Assembly: GCF_042429765.1 (NCBI RefSeq)
Contig: NZ_JBHLZU010000005.1
Span: forward strand, 186,001 to 250,000
From: Allokutzneria oryzae
GTDB taxonomy: Bacteria > Actinomycetota > Actinomycetes > Mycobacteriales > Pseudonocardiaceae
DNA: 64,000 nt
Reading direction: 5' to 3'
A model generated the notes under the pieces. That model was not told where the DNA came from. It saw only the letters and a list, made by a program, of their open reading frames with translations, and searched no databases. How positions within the stretch are numbered: position 1 is the stretch's first letter; each line of letters begins with the position of its first letter. Below are positions 34,747 through 43,235 of the stretch, one piece after another. A program made the translations under genes and the position numbers.

Positions 34747-36200
34747 TCCTTCATGAAGCAGCCGTAGATGTCCTCGCCCGCCTCACCGCGCACGATCGGG
34801 TCGTAGACCCGCGCCGCGCCGTCCACCAGGTCCAGCGGCGCGTGGAAGCCCTCCGTCGCCAGCCGGATCTTCGTGGGGTGCGGGCGCTCGTCGGTGATCC
34901 AGCCGGTGTCCACGGCCGTCATCAGGATGCCGTCGGACTCCAGCATCTCCTTGGCGCTGGTCCGGGTCAGCATGTTCAGCGCGGCCTTGGCCATGTTGGT
35001 GTGCGGGTGGCCCGGCCCCTTGTACGCGCGGCTGAACTGGCCCTCCATCGCCGAGACGTTCACGACGTACTTGCGCCGGGCCTTCGCCGAGGCCATCGCC
35101 GGGCGCAGCTTGCTGACCAGGATGAACGGCGCGGTCGCGTTGCACAGCTGGACTTCGAGCATCTCCAGCGGCTCGACCTGCTCCACCTTCTGCGTCCAGC
35201 TGTTGACGTCGTGCAGGTCGGGGACCAGGCCGCCGGCGTCGATCGCGGTGTTGTCGGCGATCCGCTCAAGGGAGGCCGATCCCGCGCGCAGCGCGAGACC
35301 GGTCACGTCCAGCCGCCCGGCGTTCTTCGTGAGCTCGGTCAGCGCCAGCGGGTGCGCGTCGCTGACGTGGCCGAAGGAGATCATCTCCGGCAGCGGGCCG
35401 AGCGGCAGCGGCTCGGACTCCGCGGCCACCAGCGGGGCGTAGGAGCCGGGGGAGCGGCGCACCGTCTGCGCGGCGTTGTTGATCAGGATGTCCAGTGGCC
35501 CCTGCTCGGCTACCGAGTCGGCCAGCGCCACCACCTGGGCGGGGTCGCGCAGGTCGATGCCGACGACGCGCAGCCGGTGCAGCCAGTCCGCGCTGTCCGG
35601 CATCGCGGCGAAGCGGCGGACGGCGTCGTTGGGGAAGCGGGTGGTGATCGTGGTGTGCGCGCCGTCGCGGAGCAGCCGCAGCGCGATGTACATGCCGATC
35701 TTCGCCCGCCCGCCGGTGAGCAGCGCGCGTCGGCCGGTGAGGTCGGTCCGCGCGTCGCGCCGATCGCGGTTGAGCTTCGCGCACGGCGGGCAGAGCTGGT
35801 GGTAGAACGCGTCCACCTCGTGGTAGCGGTTCTTGCACGTGTAGCAGGCGCGGGCGCGCAGCAGGGTGCCCGCGGTCGCTCCGGTGACGTTGGAGACCAG
35901 CGGGATGCCCTCGGTCTCGTCGTCGATGCGGGTGGGCGAGCCGGTCGCGGTCGCGGCGGTCACCGCGTTGTCGGCGGCGGTCACGGCGTCGCGGCGGATA
36001 GTGCGCTTGCGCTTCTTGACGCCCTTGTAGAGCCGGGACGTGGCGCGCTGGAGCTTGATCACGTCCGGGTGTTCCGGTGGCAGGTTGTCCGCCTCGGCCA
36101 GGACCCGCAGGCACTCCTCAAGCCGCTCCGGGTCGATGCCTGCCGCATCGGTGTCCACCGCGTTCGTGCCCACCGCGTCAGTGCCCGTATCCACCGTCAT
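34725..36200 (-). CDS. SDR oxidoreductase with N-terminal zinc-ribbon-like region
   Basis: The product has 491 aa, about twice a normal SDR. Residues ~115-150 carry CYTCKNRYHEV ... LCPPC, a likely four-cysteine metal knuckle. The SDR part begins with ALLTGGRAKIGMYIALRLL and has ILINNAAQTVRR. The usual YxxxK seems replaced by SRAYKGPGHPHTNMAKAA, so the catalytic arrangement is atypical. Function unknown. Confidence 0.82.
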   Translation of the reverse strand: MTVDTGTDAVGTNAVDTDAAGIDPERLEECLRVLAEADNLPPEHPDVIKLQRATSRLYKGVKKRKRTIRRDAVTAADNAVTAATATGSPTRIDDETEGIPLVSNVTGATAGTLLRARACYTCKNRYHEVDAFYHQLCPPCAKLNRDRRDARTDLTGRRALLTGGRAKIGMYIALRLLRDGAHTTITTRFPNDAVRRFAAMPDSADWLHRLRVVGIDLRDPAQVVALADSVAEQGPLDILINNAAQTVRRSPGSYAPLVAAESEPLPLGPLPEMISFGHVSDAHPLALTELTKNAGRLDVTGLALRAGSASLERIADNTAIDAGGLVPDLHDVNSWTQKVEQVEPLEMLEVQLCNATAPFILVSKLRPAMASAKARRKYVVNVSAMEGQFSRAYKGPGHPHTNMAKAALNMLTRTSAKEMLESDGILMTAVDTGWITDERPHPTKIRLATEGFHAPLDLVDGAARVYDPIVRGEAGEDIYGCFMKDYAPSAW

Positions 36201-36208
36201 CTGCCACT

Positions 36209-36268
36209 ACCGTCGTCTCGATCCCCGTACATGTGCTCCGAAGAACTGTACGGGGTCGAGACGACGGT
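36209..36268. terminator. 60-bp hairpin between the S1 protease and SDR genes
   Basis: The arm at 36209-36231 (ACCGTCGTCTCGA, then CCCCGTACA) pairs over 22 bp with the arm at 36247-36268, interrupted by one bulged T, with a 15-nt loop. It ends 8 bp before the SDR start and begins 13 bp after the protease stop. It may terminate the protease transcript or control the SDR leader. Confidence 0.75.
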
Positions 36269-36281
36269 CCTCATCAGGCCG

Positions 36282-37427
36282 TTACGCGGTGTGCAGCCGG
36301 AGCCCGTAGACGTTGAGGATCTCCGTCAGCGGCTGGAACCAGGTCTCACCACCGCTGGTGCAGTCGCCCCAGCCGCCGGAGGTCACGCCCTGGGCCTGGT
36401 CGCCGGTGACGAACGAGCCGCCGGAGTCGCCGCCCTGGGCGCACGCGCTCGTCTTGATCAGCTCGTGCACGAGCTGGCCGTTGCCGTAGTTGACCGTCTC
36501 GTTCTTGGCCAGCACCTGCCCGCAGCGCCAGTGCGTCGTCGAGCCGGACCGGCAGATCGAGCTGCCGACCGGTGCCTCCCACTGCCCGCGCACGAGCACG
36601 TCCGACACCGAACCCCAGCCGAGCACGACCGGAACCGTCCACCAGCCGTTGCCGGTGCGCACGAAGGCGTAGTCGTTGCCGGGGAAGGAAGATCCGGCGA
36701 ACTGGCCCTGTGCCGACCAGTCCCAGCCCTGCGTGTTGGCGCCCGCGCCCGCGCAGTGGCCCGCCGTCACGAAACCGCCGTGCACGGAGAAGCCGATCGA
36801 GCAGCGGACGTAGCCGCCCTGCACCGGCACGTAGTACGGGTCACCGCCGACGGTGCCTGCCGCGTAGGTCCTCGGCTGCCGCGCGGTCGTCCTGTTCACC
36901 GTGACCGGCCCCGCCTTGCGTGCCTCGGCGACGAACGCGTCGACCTCGGGGCTCTCCGCGCCGACGCGGACGTTGATCACGACGCTGCCCGACTTCGGGT
37001 CCGGGTGCCAGCTGTTGATCCCGTCGGGCGCCTTGTGCGTCCTCGCGGTGGCGTCGACCCGGTCCTTGACCGCGTTGAGCTCGGCCGCGGTCCGGCTGAC
37101 CTTGGTGACCTCGGCACCCGCGGCGCGGACCGCCGCCGCCGCTTTCTCGTCGGTCACACCGACCACGAGCTTGCCTGTTCCGGCGTCGAACCAGGAACCG
37201 CCGAATGCGGTTCCGGCCGCGCGTTCCGCATTCGCGTCGACGGCTCTGATCGCCGCTTCCTGGCGGATGCGTTGCTGGGCCTGGAAGGAGTTGAGACCCA
37301 GATCGCGTTGCATTGCCGAGACCATCCCGGGGGACAGTTCCTCGGCGGTTGCCGGTGCCACGCCGAGTGCGGCCGTGGCGGCGGAGACGGCGAGCACGCA
37401 CAAGCCAAGACGAATGTGCCGCTTCAT
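36282..37427 (-). CDS. Secreted S1-family serine protease (streptogrisin/alpha-lytic type)
   Basis: The product has 381 aa from ATG 37427, which has GAGGAG upstream. It has a signal peptide (KRHIRLGLCVLAVSAATAAL), an alpha-lytic-type propeptide to about residue 190, then a mature protease with His in FVTAGHCAG, Asp in GNDYAFV and Ser in QGGDSGGSF. Six cysteines form the usual disulfides. Self-cleaving extracellular protease. Confidence 0.94.
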   Translation of the reverse strand: MKRHIRLGLCVLAVSAATAALGVAPATAEELSPGMVSAMQRDLGLNSFQAQQRIRQEAAIRAVDANAERAAGTAFGGSWFDAGTGKLVVGVTDEKAAAAVRAAGAEVTKVSRTAAELNAVKDRVDATARTHKAPDGINSWHPDPKSGSVVINVRVGAESPEVDAFVAEARKAGPVTVNRTTARQPRTYAAGTVGGDPYYVPVQGGYVRCSIGFSVHGGFVTAGHCAGAGANTQGWDWSAQGQFAGSSFPGNDYAFVRTGNGWWTVPVVLGWGSVSDVLVRGQWEAPVGSSICRSGSTTHWRCGQVLAKNETVNYGNGQLVHELIKTSACAQGGDSGGSFVTGDQAQGVTSGGWGDCTSGGETWFQPLTEILNVYGLRLHTA

Positions 37428-37562
37428 TGGGCTCCTCACGAAGTACGCAGGGGATGAGGGGCTCCATACCCGGTGCGGCGGCATCACACCGGGGCTGGCA
37501 GGTTCGTCGCTGAGATTAGGCAGTGCGCTGTCCTCGGCAAAGCCGCCAAATGATGTAAGGAA

Positions 37563-38936
37563 CTACCGAACCAACGACCGAACAATCGACAGCGCTTCGC
37601 GCACCCGTTGTGGTTCGGTTCGGTGGCTGAGCACGCACAACCGCAGCAGATAGTCGCCCCGCAGTCGAGTGCTGGACAGGAAAACCCTTTCCGTGGCGTT
37701 GATCCGTTCCAGCAGGCGCCGGTTTTCCTCATCGCCTCCGGAACGCAGCCGGAAAACGTTCACGGTCAGGTCGGGGCGCACCGGAACGTCCACTTCGGAC
37801 AGTTCGGTCAAGCCGTCGTGCACGACCGCGGCCAGGTCGAGCTTCTGGTCGAGTGCGCGGCGGAACGCGCCGACCCCGTGCAGGTGCAACGGCAGCCACA
37901 TGCGCAACCCCCGGAACTCCCGCGACAGCTCGGGGCCGAGGTCGCAGTAGTCCGGCGGCCACGGATCGCGCTGGAGGTCCTGGAGGTAGCTCGCGTCGAC
38001 GGTGTGCGCGGCGCGCAGGGTGGCCTGGTCCCGCACCAGCAGCACCCCGGTGCCGTAGGCGAGGAACATCGTCTTGTGCGGGTCGATCGTGATGGAGTCC
38101 GCGCGCTCGACGCCGCGCAGCTTCGCCTTGCCCCGTTCAGTGAGTTGGAAACCGCCGCCGTAGGCGCCGTCGACGTGGAACCACATGCCGTTGCGCTCGG
38201 CGATCCCGGCGAGTTCCTCCAGTGGGTCAACGGTTCCCGTGCTCGTGCTGCCCGCCGTCCCGACCAACAGGAACGGCTCGCGACCGGCGGCGCGGTCGGC
38301 CGCGATCAGCTCTTCGGCAGCCTCGGCGTCCATGCGGTGGTCGTCGGTCACCGGCACCACGCGCAGCTGGTCCGCGCGCAGCCCGGCGATCCGGGCGGCC
38401 TTCGCCACGCACAGGTGGGTGTGCTCGGTGACGTAGACCGTCCCGGTGCCGTGGAGCTCGCCGAGCCGGTCGTGCCGCGCGGCGACCACGGCCGACAGCG
38501 TCGCCAGCGAGCCACCCGTGGTGATCAGGCCGCCCGCGGTGGAGGGCAGGCCGAACTCCCGGCACAGCCACTGGACGACGCTGTCCTCCATCGCGACCAT
38601 GTCCGGAGCTAGCGACCCGACGCCGGTGTACCGGTTGACCACACTGGACAGGAACTCGCCGATCGAGGACGCGACGAGCCCGCCCGCCGGGAAGTACGCC
38701 AGGTAGCCGGGACCCGCCGTCTCCACCGCGGTGGCCGCCGCCTCCTTGAAGCGCGCCAGCAGATCGGCGAACTCGCCCGGCCCCTCGGCCGGCGGGTCGA
38801 GCGGCTTCGTCGTCGACGGCAGGTTCGACGCGGGCGCGTCCGGTAGCCCTTCGAGGAAGTTGGCGGCGAACTCGGTCGTGGCGGCCATCATCTCGGTGAG
38901 TTCCGCGCGGGGCGGGTCCAGGGATTCGAAGATCAT
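37563..38936 (-). CDS. PLP-dependent group II amino-acid decarboxylase
   Basis: The product has 457 aa. The PLP lysine is in DSITIDPHKTMFLAYGTG, with HVDGAYGGGF supplying the cofactor Asp and TGGSLATLSAVVAAR the phosphate contacts. The family covers aromatic amino-acid, glutamate and diaminobutyrate decarboxylases; specificity is not predictable here. Confidence 0.92.
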   Translation of the reverse strand: MIFESLDPPRAELTEMMAATTEFAANFLEGLPDAPASNLPSTTKPLDPPAEGPGEFADLLARFKEAAATAVETAGPGYLAYFPAGGLVASSIGEFLSSVVNRYTGVGSLAPDMVAMEDSVVQWLCREFGLPSTAGGLITTGGSLATLSAVVAARHDRLGELHGTGTVYVTEHTHLCVAKAARIAGLRADQLRVVPVTDDHRMDAEAAEELIAADRAAGREPFLLVGTAGSTSTGTVDPLEELAGIAERNGMWFHVDGAYGGGFQLTERGKAKLRGVERADSITIDPHKTMFLAYGTGVLLVRDQATLRAAHTVDASYLQDLQRDPWPPDYCDLGPELSREFRGLRMWLPLHLHGVGAFRRALDQKLDLAAVVHDGLTELSEVDVPVRPDLTVNVFRLRSGGDEENRRLLERINATERVFLSSTRLRGDYLLRLCVLSHRTEPQRVREALSIVRSLVR

Positions 38937-39028
38937 GCCCCGGACGATAGGAACCGCTGCTCAGCCCCGTCTTGTACGTTATTGCGCCGATGGGGGGCCT
39001 ACCGAAGGGCGACGATGCCGTGGACGTG

Positions 39029-39634
39029 ATGACACAGGCGACGCGGGAACGGATCGAGTTCACGGACTTCCTCGAAACGCTCTCGGCGGAGCAGTGGGAC
39101 GAGCCGAGCCTGTGCGCGGGATGGACCGTCCGCGAGGTGGTCACGCACGTGATCAGCTATGACGAGCTCGGCTGGCGCCGGACGGCCGCCCGGCTCGCAC
39201 GCGCCCGGTTCAGCCTGGCCGGGGCGAACGCCATCGGAGCGGCCGACCGCTCCCGCACGCCGAGCGAGCTCGTCGCCCTCTTCCGCGCGCACCCACGGCC
39301 GCGCGGTCTCACCGCGGCGTTCGGCGGCATGATCGCCCTGCTGGACGGGATGATCCACCAGCAGGACATCCGCCGCGCACTGGGTCTACCCCGCGAGATC
39401 CCCGGCGACCGGCTTCGGACCGCACTCCGGCTGGCGTTGCTGGCCCCACCCATCGGCGCGTTCAAGCGAGCTCGCGGCCTGACCCTCGTCGCTCCCGACT
39501 TGGGCTGGTCCCGTGGTCGTGGCCCCGAGGTGCGCGGTCCTGGCGAGGCCCTGCTCATGGCCATCGCCGGTCGCCGCGACGCCGTCGGCGACCTGTCCGG
39601 CCCCGGCCAGCCGATCCTCGCCACCCGGCTCTGA
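39029..39634 (+). CDS. Maleylpyruvate isomerase family (mycothiol-dependent, DinB-like) protein
   Basis: The product has 201 aa from ATG 39029; earlier starts at 38990 or 38972 are possible. The N-terminal helix block FLETLSAEQWDEPSLCAGWT, VREVVTHVI and the later DGMIHQQDIRRALGLPRE are typical. The histidines form the metal site. Many members use mycothiol, consistent with an actinomycete. Its 3' end is overlapped by the convergent AraC frame. Confidence 0.85.
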   Translation: MTQATRERIEFTDFLETLSAEQWDEPSLCAGWTVREVVTHVISYDELGWRRTAARLARARFSLAGANAIGAADRSRTPSELVALFRAHPRPRGLTAAFGGMIALLDGMIHQQDIRRALGLPREIPGDRLRTALRLALLAPPIGAFKRARGLTLVAPDLGWSRGRGPEVRGPGEALLMAIAGRRDAVGDLSGPGQPILATRL

Positions 39635-40465
39635 TCCGGAAGGGCTCGGGCAGCGTCCGCGCAGGTACCCGCCGGGCGCGACACCGAGGATGCGCCGGAA
39701 GTGCCGCGACAGGTGCGCCTGGTCGACGAATCCGACCAGGGCGGCCGCGTCGGCGGGCCGCGTACCGGCGTCCAGCAGCGCGCGCGTCCGCCGCACCCGC
39801 TCCTGGTTGAGGTAGGCGTGCGGCGGCAGGCCGAACCGCGCCCGGAACCCGCGCAGCAGCGCGAAACGTCCGAGCCCCACCTCGGCGGCCAGCTCGTCCA
39901 GGCTCGGTGGCTCGGCCATCCGCTCCAGCAGCACCCGCCGCGCGCGGTCGAGCCGCTGGTTGCCCGCCTCGGCGGTCCGAGCCTCGCGGACCTGGGTGCC
40001 CCGTGCCTTCCAGAGCACCTGGATCGCTTGGTACAGCAGGGTTTCCGAAACCAGGTGGTCGTCGTGCTCGGCGGCCCGGTGCGCGGCGAGGATCGCGGCG
40101 CCGACGGTCCGGTCGTAGCTGGTTTCCCCGGTGAACGTCGGCGTGCCCGCCGGTCCGCCCAGCTCGCTGACGACCTCCGAGACCAGCTCGACCGTCGGGT
40201 AGAGCACGCGGTAGGTCCAGCCCGTGGTGTCGGCGGCGTGGCCGCTGTGCACCTCGCCCGGGTTGATGCAGGTGATCCCGCCCGCGCCGATCGTGCGCGT
40301 GTCGGACTCCACCAGCAGCAGCTCGGTGCCGCTCTGCACGACGCCGATCGCGTACGTGTCATGGCTGTGCTTGGTGAAGGTGTGCCGGACGAAGCGAGCG
40401 GCCATGAGGTCCAGCTCGGGAACGCTCGGATGCCGCCAGTACCGCACGGGTTCCGCCATCGCCAT
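39386..40465 (-). CDS. AraC-family regulator with unusual C-terminal run-on
   Basis: The product has 359 aa. It has an N-terminal cupin-like sensing domain (FTKHSHDTYAIGVVQSG, CINPGEVHSGH), then two HTH motifs (LDELAAEVGLGRFALLRGF and AALVGFVDQAHLSRHFRR) ending at GVAPGGYLRGR. A further ~85 residues of low-complexity sequence follow, antisense to the last 249 bp of the isomerase gene. The normal family end is near 39640, so the stop codon was probably lost. Confidence 0.82.
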   Translation of the reverse strand: MAMAEPVRYWRHPSVPELDLMAARFVRHTFTKHSHDTYAIGVVQSGTELLLVESDTRTIGAGGITCINPGEVHSGHAADTTGWTYRVLYPTVELVSEVVSELGGPAGTPTFTGETSYDRTVGAAILAAHRAAEHDDHLVSETLLYQAIQVLWKARGTQVREARTAEAGNQRLDRARRVLLERMAEPPSLDELAAEVGLGRFALLRGFRARFGLPPHAYLNQERVRRTRALLDAGTRPADAAALVGFVDQAHLSRHFRRILGVAPGGYLRGRCPSPSGSEPGGEDRLAGAGQVADGVAATGDGHEQGLARTAHLGATTTGPAQVGSDEGQAASSLERADGWGQQRQPECGPKPVAGDLAG

Positions 40466-40542
40466 GGCACCACCGTACGACCCGCGTCCGCCGTGATCAG
40501 AGTTCGGCGGCCACCGAACCGTGTGCGGCCTACTGTCGGCTC

Positions 40543-41292
40543 ATGCTCGTGCTCGCCACATACGACCAGGTCAGCGCCGCTTTGGCGGACCGGGACCTGA
40601 TCGTGCCGCCCACGCCCGCCGCGACCACCGGAGTCGGCTGGCTGCGCTCCGCCGTGCCCCGCTTCAGCTCCGGCGCCACCCACGCGCGGCGTCGCGGCCT
40701 CGTCGAGGCCCCGCTCCGCGCGCTCGTCCCGGACACGCTCCGCCGCCGCGCTCGCGCGCTCGCGGACCGCCCCGACACCGCTGCCGTCGAGGTGCTGGCC
40801 GAGGCGCTGGGCGTCGCGGTCGACCCGGCGGTCGTCGTCGCGGCGGCCCGCGCCTACCTCCCGCCGGTCGAGCCCACGCCCGCCGACGACGCGGCGGTCG
40901 CCTCGCTCGTCGCGGCACTCGGCGGAACGTGGGACGAGGCCACCGCCGCGCGCGCCTGCCTACTCGTCCAAGCCTGCGCCTCCACGGCGGGACTCATCAG
41001 GAATGCGTTGCCGTACAAGGATTCCGGCGTGCCCGAGGCAGTGCTCGCGGAGACACTGCGGCACTCGCCACCGGTTCGTGTGCTGCGGCGCCAGGCTCCG
41101 GACGGCACGCTGACCGAGCTGGACCTGGCTGCGGCCAACCGCGACCCCGCCGTGTTCCCCGACCCCGACACCTTCGACGTGCACCGCGTCGGCAACCACC
41201 GCCACCTGTCCTTCGGAGTGGGGCTGCGGCCCTGCCCCGGCGACAACCACGCGCTGGCCATCGCGGCCGGAGTTCTGGAAGGGAGCTCGTGA
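40543..41292 (+). CDS. Short cytochrome P450-like protein
   Basis: The product has 249 aa, against about 400 for a full P450. The ExxR helix (LAETLRHSPPVRVLRR) and the haem loop (HLSFGVGLRPCPGDNHALAIA) are intact. The N-terminal third is short and the I-helix threonine motif is missing (ARACLLVQACASTAG instead). It is coupled to the next gene (TGATG), so it is expressed as a unit, not a random remnant. Confidence 0.78.
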   Translation: MLVLATYDQVSAALADRDLIVPPTPAATTGVGWLRSAVPRFSSGATHARRRGLVEAPLRALVPDTLRRRARALADRPDTAAVEVLAEALGVAVDPAVVVAAARAYLPPVEPTPADDAAVASLVAALGGTWDEATAARACLLVQACASTAGLIRNALPYKDSGVPEAVLAETLRHSPPVRVLRRQAPDGTLTELDLAAANRDPAVFPDPDTFDVHRVGNHRHLSFGVGLRPCPGDNHALAIAAGVLEGSS

Positions 41293-42047
41293 TGACCGCC
41301 TTCGCCGACCTGCACCGCCCCGGCGACCCGCTGCTGCTGCCCAACGCCTGGGACCACGCCTCGGCCGCCGCCCTGTTCTGCGCGGGTTTCCCGGCGGTGG
41401 GCACGACCAGCCTCGGTGTCGCGGGGGCCAACGGCCTGCCGGACGGCGCGGGCAGGACACGCGCCGAGACGATCGCGCTGACCAGGCTGATCACGTCGTT
41501 GCCCGGCATGGTCACGGTCGACATCGAGTCCGGTTTCAGCTCCGATCCGGCCGAGGTCGCCGACCTGGCGGCGCAGCTGCACGACGCGGGCGCGGTCGGC
41601 GTGAACTTCGAGGACGAGATGGGCGCGCCCGAGGTCCACTGTGGACTCATCGAGGCGATCAAGCGGCGCGTCCCCGGGCTCTTCGTCAACGCGCGCACGG
41701 ACACCTACTGGCTCGGTGGCTCCTCGCTCGACGAGACCCTGGTCCGTGCGGAGTCCTATGTGGACGCCGGAGCGGATGGGATCTTCGTTCCCGGTATGGC
41801 GGACCCCGACGAGATCAGCGCTGTGGTGGATCGGATCGACGCGCCGCTGAACCTGCTCTACCTGCCGGGCAAGCACACCGTCTCCGATCTCGCCGCGCTC
41901 GGGGTCAGCCGCATCAGCACGGGTTCGCTGCTCTTCCGCGCCGCCCTGCACGCCACAGTGGCCACGGCACTCGCGGTGCGTGACGAGCAGCCAGTCGCGT
42001 CCGGCATCCCCGGCTACGACGAGACCGTGAAGCTGCTGGGACCATGA
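41292..42047 (+). CDS. Isocitrate lyase/phosphoenolpyruvate mutase family protein (paralogue)
   Basis: The product has 251 aa. The blocks LLLPNAWDHASAAALF, VTVDIESGFS, VGVNFEDEMG and LFVNARTDTYWLG parallel those of the gene at 26882. It shares single-base overlap with the short P450 and ATGA overlap with the ArsR gene, so the three form an operon. Confidence 0.89.
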   Translation: MTAFADLHRPGDPLLLPNAWDHASAAALFCAGFPAVGTTSLGVAGANGLPDGAGRTRAETIALTRLITSLPGMVTVDIESGFSSDPAEVADLAAQLHDAGAVGVNFEDEMGAPEVHCGLIEAIKRRVPGLFVNARTDTYWLGGSSLDETLVRAESYVDAGADGIFVPGMADPDEISAVVDRIDAPLNLLYLPGKHTVSDLAALGVSRISTGSLLFRAALHATVATALAVRDEQPVASGIPGYDETVKLLGP

Positions 42048-42751
42048 ACACCGTGGGACCGGAGTTGGCGGCGCTGGCGGGACTGCTGGCGGACGAGACG
42101 CGAGCGACGATGTGCCTGGCGCTGCTGGACAAACGCGCCTGGACCGCGGGTGAGCTGGCCAAGCTCTGCGGGGTCGCGCCGTCCACCGCGAGCGAGCACA
42201 TCTCCAAGCTCATCGCGGGCGGTCTGCTCGCCGAACGACGTCAAGGCCGCCATCGCTACGTGCGCCTCGCGAACGACGCGGTGGCCGGGCTCATCGAGTC
42301 CATGTCGGCGCACGTCACTCCGGCCCCGGTCACTGGTCTCCGCCAGCACAGCGCGAGCGCGGCGCTCGCCCGTGGCCGCACCTGCTACGACCACCTCGCA
42401 GGCAGGCTCGGCGTGGCGATCACCGACGCGATGTCCGCCAACGGCCTGCTGAACACCGACACCGGCGTCGCCCTGACCGAAGCGGGGCTGGAGTGGTTCT
42501 CCGGCCTGGGCATCCGATTTCCCGCCGCGCCGAAGCGCCCGCTGGTCCGGTCCTGTCTGGATTGGACGGAGCGGCGTGACCACCTCGCGGGCGTGGCGGC
42601 GGCGGAGCTGTGCCGCGCGGTCCTGGAGCGCGGGTGGGCGGTGCGGATCGGGTCGAAGCGAGCGGTGAAGGTGACGCCGCTCGGGATCGATGAGCTGCAC
42701 CGCCACCTCGGCATCGGCGCGGCCGAACTCGAATGCGTGCCGTCGCGGTAA
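42044..42751 (+). CDS. ArsR-family transcriptional regulator
   Basis: The product has 235 aa. The winged HTH is TAGELAKLCGVAPSTASEHI, followed by SKLIAGGLLAERRQGRHRYV. A long C-terminal part of unknown role follows. Last gene of the P450-like/lyase/ArsR operon, which it may autoregulate. Confidence 0.9.
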   Translation: MNTVGPELAALAGLLADETRATMCLALLDKRAWTAGELAKLCGVAPSTASEHISKLIAGGLLAERRQGRHRYVRLANDAVAGLIESMSAHVTPAPVTGLRQHSASAALARGRTCYDHLAGRLGVAITDAMSANGLLNTDTGVALTEAGLEWFSGLGIRFPAAPKRPLVRSCLDWTERRDHLAGVAAAELCRAVLERGWAVRIGSKRAVKVTPLGIDELHRHLGIGAAELECVPSR

Positions 42752-42843
42752 CAGGCACGATCACCGCAGGAGGCGATGCGCCCGCCGTGCCCCGCCCCGT
42801 GCTGCGACGCACTCGCTGGCCGGCTGGCTGGCGTGGTCAGGCT

Positions 42844-42911
42844 TTTCGCGTTTTGCCACCTAAGCGCGAAAGAGAGCGCTCCCATTTCACGCTTAGGTGA
42901 CAAAACGCGAA
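42844..42911. repeat. Palindromic element 5 (type A)
   Basis: TTTCGCGTTTTGCCACCTAA pairs with TTAGGTGACAAAACGCGAA, around GCGCGAAAGAGAGCGCTCCC. The left flank GGCTGGCTGGCGTGGTCAGG also precedes element 3. It is the first of two copies in the 484-bp convergent gap 42752-43235. Confidence 0.92.
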
Positions 42912-42920
42912 CCAGGGGGC

Positions 42921-43141
42921 GCCTGTCCTGCAAGTCGTCCCGATGCTTCGAGGCGGCACCGCCCCCGTGTCCCCGTGCGCGTGTGGGCTGGCTGGCCTGA
43001 TCGGGGTTTTCGCGTTTTGTCACCTTATTGCGCGAAAGAGCGCTCTCATTTCGCATCAAGGTGACAAAACGCGAAACGGGGGGCACGTGGGTGAGGGCGC
43101 CAGGGGGTGGTGTGGTGGTGCTACCACTTGCAGGGCGCGGC
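42921..43141. repeat. Composite repeat unit around palindromic element 6
   Basis: The unit begins GCCTGTCCTGCAAGTCGTCC and ends CTACCACTTGCAGGGCGCGG; the 9-mers CCTGCAAGT (42927-42935) and ACTTGCAGG (43126-43134) are perfect inverted ends. Inside are CCCCCGTGTCCCCGTGCGC, GGGCTGGCTGGC and, after the palindrome, GGGCAC..GGGTGAGGGCGCCAGG. All of these also occur around element 3. Confidence 0.75.
43008..43076. repeat. Palindromic element 6 (type A)
   Basis: TTTCGCGTTTTGTCACCTTA and AAGGTGACAAAACGCGAAA form 19 paired bases; the core is GAAAGAGCGCTCTC, then ATTTCGCAT. It is nearly identical to element 1. Confidence 0.93.
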
Positions 43142-43235
43142 CTAGGAGCTGGCCGGGGTTCGTTACGGCGCCCTGGCCCCTGGTCGCAACCCTCCACGGC
43201 GTCTCGTTGCCGCGGGCCTCACCGACGCGGTCACC

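Noticed and set aside
32679..37457. A 1592-codon open frame on the plus strand
   Set aside because: It runs antisense to the PlsC, SDR and protease genes and across repeats; composition is arginine/valine-rich as in GC-rich shadow frames, and the genes on the other strand have clear motifs.
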